From: Linderina pennispora
Taxonomy: Eukaryota > Kickxellomycota > Kickxellomycetes > Kickxellales > Kickxellaceae
DNA: 64,000 bases
Assembly (NCBI RefSeq): GCF_002104995.1
Contig: NW_024468249.1
Coordinates: 620,001 to 684,000, forward strand
Direction of reading: 5' to 3'
Shown here: piece after piece, positions 57,052 through 64,000 of the stretch
Numbering within the stretch: position 1 is the stretch's first letter
Layout: every line of letters begins with the position of its first letter
Notes under the pieces: generated by a model
What the model was told of the DNA's origin: nothing
The model's database searches: none
The model's input: only the letters and a program-made list of their open reading frames with translations
Made by a program: the position numbers and the translations under genes

Positions 57052-60000
57052 CTAGTACCAGAGCGGGATGGCCATCTCACGCATCACACGCTTGTAGGGC
57101 TTGATATCGGTCTTGCGGGCAATCTCCTCCCAGGTGACCGGGGCACGACCATCCTCTAAATCGTCAATATCCTTGCCCGGATCGGCATTACCCCTGGCGC
57201 CCCCTGAGACTCTCTGGTACGGATTCGTGCGGCACATTGCGCTGCGGGCTAGATATCTGGCAATGCGCGTGACCTTGGCCATGGTCGGGGCAATCCACGG
57301 GAACGCGTACGATTCGCCGATCTGGCTGGCGGCAAAGTTGATTGCTGCCCAGACAAGAACAGTGCGGCGGAACCCGGTGCTGACATCGATGAGCTCGAAC
57401 ACACCGTTGATCCAGTCGGTCGGCCAGAGCGTGACAAGGACTGTGAACAGCACCAGTACAGCGGCAGTGATGACAAAGCCGTGGTTCCTCAGGTTGCTCT
57501 GGCGGAACGGCGGGCCGATGCTGAACACACAGGCGACCAGGATGTACTGGAAGCAAGAGATCAGGAACAAGGCGGTGTTCTCGTAGCTCATGATCAGCAG
57601 CGAGTCCAGGTCGGTCGGGTCGGTGCGCACGGGCGGCGTGTATCCGGGCGACTGCTTGACCGCACGGTAGACAATGAACTGGATGCCCGAGTTGACGACG
57701 ATCTGGCCAAACAGCGACGTCAGCACGCGCTTGCTCATCAGGTTAGCTGTGGGCCGCTTCGGCATGATCTTGTGGTAGGCCGGCGTGCGGCCCATGAAGA
57801 CCGCCAGCGGCACAATGATGAACAGGTCAATGTAGAGGAACTGGAAGTCGCCGAGCCCGCCGCCAAACTCGTACAGCAGGCTGACGGATGTGAACTGGAT
57901 GATGCTGTACAGGGCCATGTACTTGAAGCACGAGAAGGATGTCACCAGAGCCGCACGGCCCTCGCGGATCACCTCCAGCACACACCTGATATCGGTGGAC
58001 TGCGACGTGAACGGCGCGGCAACGCTCGCCTCCGCCTCGCTGAGCGACAGGCCGACATCGGCAGCACGCAGCGCCCCGCAGTCATTGGCGCCGTCGCCGC
58101 AGAACCCAGCGCAGTAGCCCAGCCCCTGCAGCTTCTCTACCAGCTCCGCTTTCTCGTCGGGCGACATGCGCGCGTAGATGGCGCCGCGCATCAGCATGCG
58201 GTCGACGGTGGCCATCGGCGACTCGTCCATCATGTATCGGAAGACCTCGCCAGTGACGGCTACGCAGTAGTCACCAGTGGTTGTCAGGCGCAGGTCTGTA
58301 TCAGTGTAGTTGTGCAGCCAGTCGTAGTACTGGCGCATCTGCTCGCGCATCTCCTCCATGGTCTCCGCCGAGTCCTCCAGCAGCTCCTCATTGACAGGGG
58401 ATGTGGCGACGCGTGGCTCGAGCGTGTAGGGGTCCAGAATGTACTTGTCGTCGTCAGTCGCGACCCACACAACCAGTGCGCGCGCAGCCAGGGAATCCAG
58501 GTCCTGCGGGTCGTCGCTGGTGGCTGCCAGGGCTTGGCAGGGACGCACCAGCTGTGGCACATAGACACGCATGCCCTCAGGCACCATGCCGCACTCCCTG
58601 CCAACGCTGATGGCAGTCAGCACGTTGTCGCCAGTACACATGATCTGGCGGATACGCGCCTGCTGCAGCTCGCGGAGCACCGGCGCCGTCGTGTCCTTGA
58701 GCTTGTTCTCAAACACCAGGAAGCCCAGGAACACCAGGTCCTGCTCGACCGAGTCGCGCTTGAGCCGCTGCAGCTTGGGCCACGACATCTTCAGCGGCTT
58801 GCCAGCCAGCGCAATAACGCGGTACCCGTGGTTGGTGTATTCGAGCAGGATCTTGTCAAAGCTCTGCGGCACAGTGTCGGGGAAGCACAGCTCGCGGATA
58901 GCCTCAGGCGCGCCCTTCACATAGACCTCGTTGTACTTGGCGCCTAGGCGCTTGGCCACCACGCTCTGGCGACGCAGCGCGGCTGAAAAATCAAAGGTGC
59001 GGATGATGCCCAGCTCGTAGACGCTCTGCGGTGCATGGTCCAGGGTGAACCGGCTGGCCTGCGGCGGCCGCACGACCGTGGGCACCGGGCCGGCCACTTT
59101 CAGCGAGCCGCCTGCCAGCTGCTCTCCGGTGGGCGGCTCCTGGCTGCTCTGCTCGTCGCCTTCCTCGATGATCCAGCCAGTTGACTCAAACATCTTGACG
59201 TCCAGCGGGTCGCCGACCAGTTGGCCGTCGATGACCTTGACGGCGTGGCATGTCGCCAGGGCATGCAGGACGCTGAGCTTCGACGGGTCCACCGCGCGGC
59301 GCGGCGCCGAGACCGATGCGCTTCTGCCCAGACCAGCCAGACCGCCTGCATACCGGTTGTCCATGCTGCTGAATGCCGAGCTCGGGGCGCTGGGTGCAGC
59401 CATGGGCCCAGTTGGCAGCGATGCCGGGTCTTCTTGCATTGCGCCAAATGTGCACGAGTCGTAGTTGACGGACCTGACGCCCAGCACATCCAGGCCCTCC
59501 TCAGTCAGCGTGCCGGTCTTGTCAAAGCACATGACATTGACCTTGCCGCACACGTTGATGCGGGTTGGGCTGATGCAGAAAATGCTCTGCTTGCGCAGGC
59601 GCGCCAGGGCGAAGCTGACGCCGATCGACATGGTGGCAGGCAGGGCAGGCGGCACAACTACGGTGATCAGATCGAGTGCGCGCACGGTGATGATGTGGGC
59701 AGTCAGGCCCAGACGCAGAAAGTTGCTGATGCTGGCCAAGAATCCGATCACGGCGATGGCGGCCAGCACGCCGATGAAGCGGAACGAGTCCTCGTAGAAC
59801 TTGAACTTGTTTGGCCTGGGGAACAGGATCGACCGGACTAATGCGCCCTTGGTCGTGTTGAAGCCTGTGCGCAGGACCATGGCCGTGGCACGGGCGGGCA
59901 TCCCGGTGCGCTGCGGCTCGAGACTGAGCCACCGGTCGCCGCCGAGCCCGACGGCCGTCTTCTTGACGCGCACAAGCTTGGTCCCGGAAAACAGCACGTG

Positions 60001-61643
60001 CTTGGCGATATCCGCTCCAAAAGTCGAGCTGGCCAGCCGCATCTTGCCAAACACCGCCGGCACCACCGGAGTTTTGGCCACAGGAACGCTCTCGCCGGTC
60101 AGCATGCTCTCGTTGACAATGCAGTCGCCTTCGAGCAGCACCGCGTCGCATGGCAGCGTGTACATGTTGGAAGCAACCTCGAAGACGTCGCCAGGCAGCA
60201 GATCTTCGGCAATACCGTCGCGCCAGATGCCGTCGCGCAGAATGCGTACGGGGCACGAAAAGTGTGCCATCTCCTTGATCTTGCGCGTGTTGCGCTTGGT
60301 CTCGACCAGCGTCTCGAGGATGCCCGAGATGGAGATGATCAGGATGCACGTCGCGTAGTAGTAGTAGTTGTCGAAGCACCACAGCACCACGCTTCCGGCC
60401 TGGAACATGTAGAACGGGTTCAGCACCTCGTCGAACAGCAGCCTGACCGTCGACTTCTCCTCAATGTCAATGCTGTTGTCGCCGAAAATCGTGCTGCGCA
60501 GGTCGCGCACGTCATATGTGAGCCCTGCGCGGATGCTGACCGGCGCGCGGGTCCACTGCGAGTCCATCCAGCACGCGTTCGGCAGGAACTTCTCCAAATA
60601 CGGGTGGTACACGAACCGGTAGTACATGTGCGAGAACATGGCCAGGCTGTTCACAATGTCGTCGTTGTGGTCCTGCAGCGGCCCCTTGCGGGTCAGCGAG
60701 CCAAATATGGACTCGAGCGATCCGCCATAGAACCGCCGCTGCACGGGCACGCTGGCAATGGCGCCAAACTCGTCGGTAACCACAACAGTCTCGGCGTCAG
60801 CGAGGCGGGCAGGCTGCATTGTCCACGCGATCTTCCATTTGGGGACCCATCGGCACAGCAGCGGAATCACGCCGCACGACAGAATGCCGAGGACTGTGTA
60901 CGCCCACCCAGCCAGCACGCTGCTGGACATGCCGCGCAGGTGTATCTACCTTCAAAAATGATGCCCTGGTTAGCGGCATTGATCACCAGATTCTCCAGCC
61001 GCCCGCTGTTGCCGCAGCAGATCTGGCTGGCCCACGTCAAAGAGAGGAAATAGAAGACTTACCGTGACTCCTTCCTCCTCGAGAAAAATGCTCTGCGTGA
61101 ACGGATCTGGGTTGTGCACTACACGGGATTGCATTGCTTAGCTGCTGAAAGACAGGGATTCCGAGGTGCACGTATGCAGCTTTGGCACATACCGTATTCG
61201 GGCAGATCCTGGTCATACGTCTCGTTAATGTCCTCGACTGCCAGACCCTCGTAGGACTCGCCGTCGCTCTCGCTCTCCTCCTCCTCCTCGCTGCTACTGC
61301 TGCTGCCCTCCTCTCTCTGCTTTGCGGCCTCATCCCATGTGTTCTGCCCAAACACGCCTGAATAGGTAAACGGTGCGTGGCTCAATCGGCTGGCCGGCCG
61401 CGACACCTGCTCGAGCGACCGCGGCGTGCTGCTCGTTCCAGTCAATGGCTGCAGGGCACCCTGGCTCTCGAGCGACGCAGCAGGGGTTGGCGTGCCCTTG
61501 GCGTGTGGTTGCGGCGGCGGAATGGCGTTAATGGCAGAGTATTGCCGCGGCGTGCCTATTCGGCTGAGGTGCGGGTCCGTCGTTGACGCCGACGAGGACA
61601 CGCTGTTAGCTGGCCGCTTGTCTGTCGACTCACGGTGTGCCAT
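57052..61643 (-). CDS. P5B-type cation/polyamine-transporting ATPase, copy 2
   Basis: Exons 61643-61193, 61118-61063 and 60945-57052 give 1466 residues. The introns are 61192-61119 and 61062-60946; both end in GTAG with CTAA-type branch sites. The cytosolic start (MAHRESTDKRPANS) is Ser-rich with an acidic run SSSSSEEEEESESDGES. Splicing creates EYVHNPDPFTQSIFLEEEG, then VTIHLRGM, matching copy 1. Catalytic features are NESMLTGESVP, VVVPPALPATMSIG, FDKTGTLTEEG (Asp at residue 644), TGDNVLTAISVG and GDGANDCGALRAADVGLSLS. Same orientation and adjacency to copy 1 show a tandem pair, but the two are well diverged, so the duplication is old. Confidence 0.9.
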
Positions 61644-61831
61644 TCTTTTGCTCAAAGTAGTTATCAATACAAGCTAGAAGGAAGGGGATGCAGGGGCCTG
61701 GAGAGCACAAGAGTCCGGAGAATACATAAAGGTCTTATCGGCTTGAAAAAACAAAAGCTCGAATATTTGTATTTTTTTCAAAGAAAAGAAAAAACGATGG
61801 GGAGAGAAGGGTTTCCCAAAGTCTGGCCAGA

Positions 61832-62392
61832 TTACAGGCAGTCAACAACGCGGCCATCGGGCGCGCGCACATAAAACTCCTGCGTCTCCCACTCGCCGTT
61901 CTGCTTGCCAATGCGCCGCGACCGTAGCACCAGATGGCCCTTGACGCCTTTGCTGCCGACCACGTTGAACTCGACGTCCACAAAGCCCTTCAGATGGCTG
62001 ATGTCGCCACTGATCCATGGGAACGCCGACGTGAAGTTGAGCTGCGTGCCAAACACCTCGCGGATCTCGTCGTTGTGGCGGGCCGTGAAGAGCGCTGCTG
62101 TCACGGGCGTGCTGGTCATGCGCTGGTAGTTGAAGGCAATAATCGTGCCCAGGCCCCACGTTACGGCGGCCACGGCCACAAAGATCGAGATCTCCTTCTT
62201 GCGGCTCTTGGGCTCCGGCAGCTCCCGCTCCACCGCGAACGCCGGGTTCTTTGCATTCGCCTCGGCCCACGAATGCGCCGGTGCCTTGGTTGAGTACAGG
62301 CGGGCAGAGGGGCTCTTCAGTCCTTGCCGCCCAGCTGCTGCCAGCGTCCGCGAGATTCGTGCCAATTGAAGCGTTCTTAGTGTGCTGTGCAT
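61832..62392 (-). CDS. COA1: Cytochrome c oxidase assembly factor Coa1
   Basis: 186 residues from ATG 62392 (MHSTLRTLQLARISRTL), an Arg-rich mitochondrial presequence. One membrane span (EISIFVAVAAVTWGLGTIIAF) is followed by the Coa1 domain: NYQRMTSTPVTAALF, LNFTSAFPWISGDISHLKG and VDVEFNVVGSKGVKGHLVLR. Coa1 is an inner-membrane factor that helps Cox1 maturation with Shy1. An upstream in-frame TTG at 62407 is unlikely to be the start. The neighbours on both sides are on the same strand. Confidence 0.85.
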   Translation of the reverse strand: MHSTLRTLQLARISRTLAAAGRQGLKSPSARLYSTKAPAHSWAEANAKNPAFAVERELPEPKSRKKEISIFVAVAAVTWGLGTIIAFNYQRMTSTPVTAALFTARHNDEIREVFGTQLNFTSAFPWISGDISHLKGFVDVEFNVVGSKGVKGHLVLRSRRIGKQNGEWETQEFYVRAPDGRVVDCL

Positions 62393-62470
62393 TATGAAAT
62401 TCAACAAAAGTGCTATTGAGTGAGAGAAAATGGCGAACAGGCTCGATCGCTTGATTAGGGCCCTGCTTCG

Positions 62471-63473
62471 CTACTGGCGGCGCTTTTTCGGCCGCGAGGT
62501 TTCCTTGAAGATGGCCAGCTGCTCCATGTACTCTGCTTTGGCAATAACCTCCTTCTTCTTGTGCATAGCCAGGTACTTTTTGCCCAGCCCGCACGTATGC
62601 AGGATCTCCTTGCGCAGGTCGTTCAGGCCGCGCTCGTGTTTGGCGCTGACCATCAGCACCCGCGGGATGCAGTTCCTCGATTTCTGTGTCTCCTGGGCCA
62701 CCAGCAGGTGCCGCTTCGCCAGATCAATGCGGCTCACCAGATCGCACTTTGTCATCACCACCTGGTACTTTGTGCCAGTGCGGTCCAGCAGCTCCATGAA
62801 CTCCTGGTCGTTCGCCTTGATGCCATGCCGGGCATCCAGAAGCAGCATAACCCGCTTCAGACGCTTGCGCTCGCGCACATACTTTTCGATCAGCGGCACC
62901 CACGCCTGCTTCTGCTCCTCCTTGACGTACGCGAACCCGTACCCCGGCATATCGACCAAATGGAAGTCATTGTCGGCCGTGTAAAAGTTGATCTGCTGCG
63001 TCAGCCCGGGCCGCTCCGAGACACGCGCCGCCGACGACCCGCACAGCGTATTCACCAGCGTCGATTTGCCCACATTCGAGCGCCCTACAAACCCGATCTC
63101 TGGCAGCGTCTCTGCAGGGAACGACTCGGGCGTGAGCGCCCCGGCAAAGAAGCTGATGTGTGGCAGCTTCACCTCTGGCTCGCTGTACCGGAAACCACTT
63201 GCGCCGCTCGAACCGCCCGCGCTTCTCTGTGCCCAGCTGCAGCATGTCCAGTGCGTCCAGCGTTTTTGCGTCAGGCTGCAGCCGCGAGAACAGCTGCCTG
63301 TTGGACAGCTCCTCGCTCTTGCCCACTCTGACTGCCTCCTTCAGCGAATCAGCCGTGGTTGTGAACACTGGCCTGCTGTGCCGCTTCTCAGTGCTATAGT
63401 GGCGGCAGGTGGCTGGCGGTCTGACGACTGTGCGCAGCATGGAGATCAATGGTCGATTGCGAATTGACGCCAT
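62471..63473 (-). CDS. EngB/YihA-type mitochondrial GTPase; one apparent frameshift
   Basis: EngB GTPases assist assembly of the large ribosomal subunit; fungal forms act in mitochondria. MASIRNRPLISMLRTVV at 63473 is a presequence. The G-domain shows GRSNVGKST (P-loop), RPGLTQQINFY, DMPGYGFAYV (G3), TKCD (G4) and SAKHERG (G5). The frame breaks at 63190-63191, where one of two G on the + strand is surplus; removing it yields RRKWFRYSEPEVKLPHISFF and a 333-residue protein. The tail ETSRPKKRRQ is basic. Confidence 0.88.
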
Positions 63474-64000
63474 TGTTTGCTTGTTTGCTTGTGTTTGGAG
63501 ACTGCAGAGAGAGGGCCAGGGAGGAGAGAGATGCCGATTGCCATGCCAGAAGCACAGCCCTGCGCATAACTTTTCCAGATATTCCTGATCTAATACCGAA
63601 TGTGGCTGCCGATCAGATCACCTCGGGCAAAACCGTCGATCCATGTCAGATGGCATGTGCATGCGGTCCGCCCCGTGCATGGAGTCGCCCAGCGGGGACG
63701 GGGATGTGCGTGTCTTGGTAAGGAAGGGGATCCATCAACGCAGATGTTACACCGCCCGCTTTGGATCCCAAACATGCGCAAGCAGGATTCAGGGATGCGC
63801 AGAGCGCGCTCCATCCTGCATGCAGTTCTTGTGGAGCAAACATGCGGCATGGCTTCCCCCGCCCGTAAACCCCATGCACAGGCGCATAGGGTCAAGGCGG
63901 TGTCCGGAATACTACTGAGCAGGCCTCAACCTTGTCTGCTTTCTGGAACGGCCGGGCCGGTGTGGCCGCGAGTGAGAATGCGTGGACAGCGATGATCAAC
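63474..64000. other. Intergenic sequence at the right edge
   Basis: About 530 bp upstream of the GTPase gene. Overlapping short ORFs occur on both strands, but none shows a recognisable domain. It may include a promoter of a gene beyond the window. Confidence 0.4.

Noticed and set aside
57481-58947. 488-codon plus-strand ORF opposite P5B copy 2
   Set aside because: Antisense shadow of a conserved ATPase; its composition is a mirror of GC-rich codons.
1-64000. CRISPR array or prokaryotic operon
   Set aside because: No regularly spaced direct repeats were seen. Spliceosomal introns and nuclear eukaryotic genes rule out a prokaryotic window.

Overview
The window is nuclear DNA of a fungus. It has about 19 mostly long, protein-coding genes on both strands, short GT...TAG introns with CTAAC-like branch sites, a split tRNA-Tyr, and fungal proteins such as a beta-alpha fused fatty acid synthase, Spt8 and Coa1. 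GC-rich third codon positions, few introns, a lactate-type dehydrogenase and a Fanzor element fit an early-diverging lineage such as Kickxellomycotina/Zoopagomycota. That placement is inference; no marker gene was compared.

Layout. 0-11.2 kb: the 3' part of a SNAPC3-like gene, two tandem Mpv17/PMP22 genes (one frameshifted), a mitochondrial TPR protein and a large eIF4G. 11.6-14.8 kb: a Fanzor (eukaryotic TnpB relative) element with its probable guide-RNA end. 15.3-26.3 kb: one 3634-residue fatty acid synthase. 26.7-32.9 kb: a kinesin-4 on the minus strand whose P-loop appears to need a 4-nt microexon. 32.9-35.3 kb: gene-poor, with a MITE-like foldback and tRNA-Tyr. 35.3-42.2 kb: Sse1/Hsp110, CDP-diacylglycerol synthase, Spt8 and an unknown membrane protein. 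42.4-46.4 kb: a broken short-chain dehydrogenase (SDR) gene fused to an inverted, truncated Fanzor copy, followed by the intact SDR paralogue. 46.7-63.5 kb: mitochondrial leucyl-tRNA synthetase, L-lactate dehydrogenase, calcineurin B, two tandem P5B ATPases, Coa1 and a mitochondrial EngB-type GTPase.

Most genes are unrelated housekeeping functions. Several serve mitochondria (TPR protein, Mpv17 pair, LeuRS, Coa1, EngB) and two serve lipid synthesis (FAS, CDS1). The most unusual biology is the Fanzor pair. The intact copy keeps D480, E685 and D752 of the RuvC site, a zinc finger and a C-terminal nuclear signal, and is followed by a cluster of RNA-like hairpins. The second copy lacks the nuclease half.

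Caution: at least seven conserved genes need one-base shifts, mostly one surplus base in a short homopolymer, to read through. This looks like consensus error in the assembly more than gene decay, so single-base frameshifts here should not be over-read.
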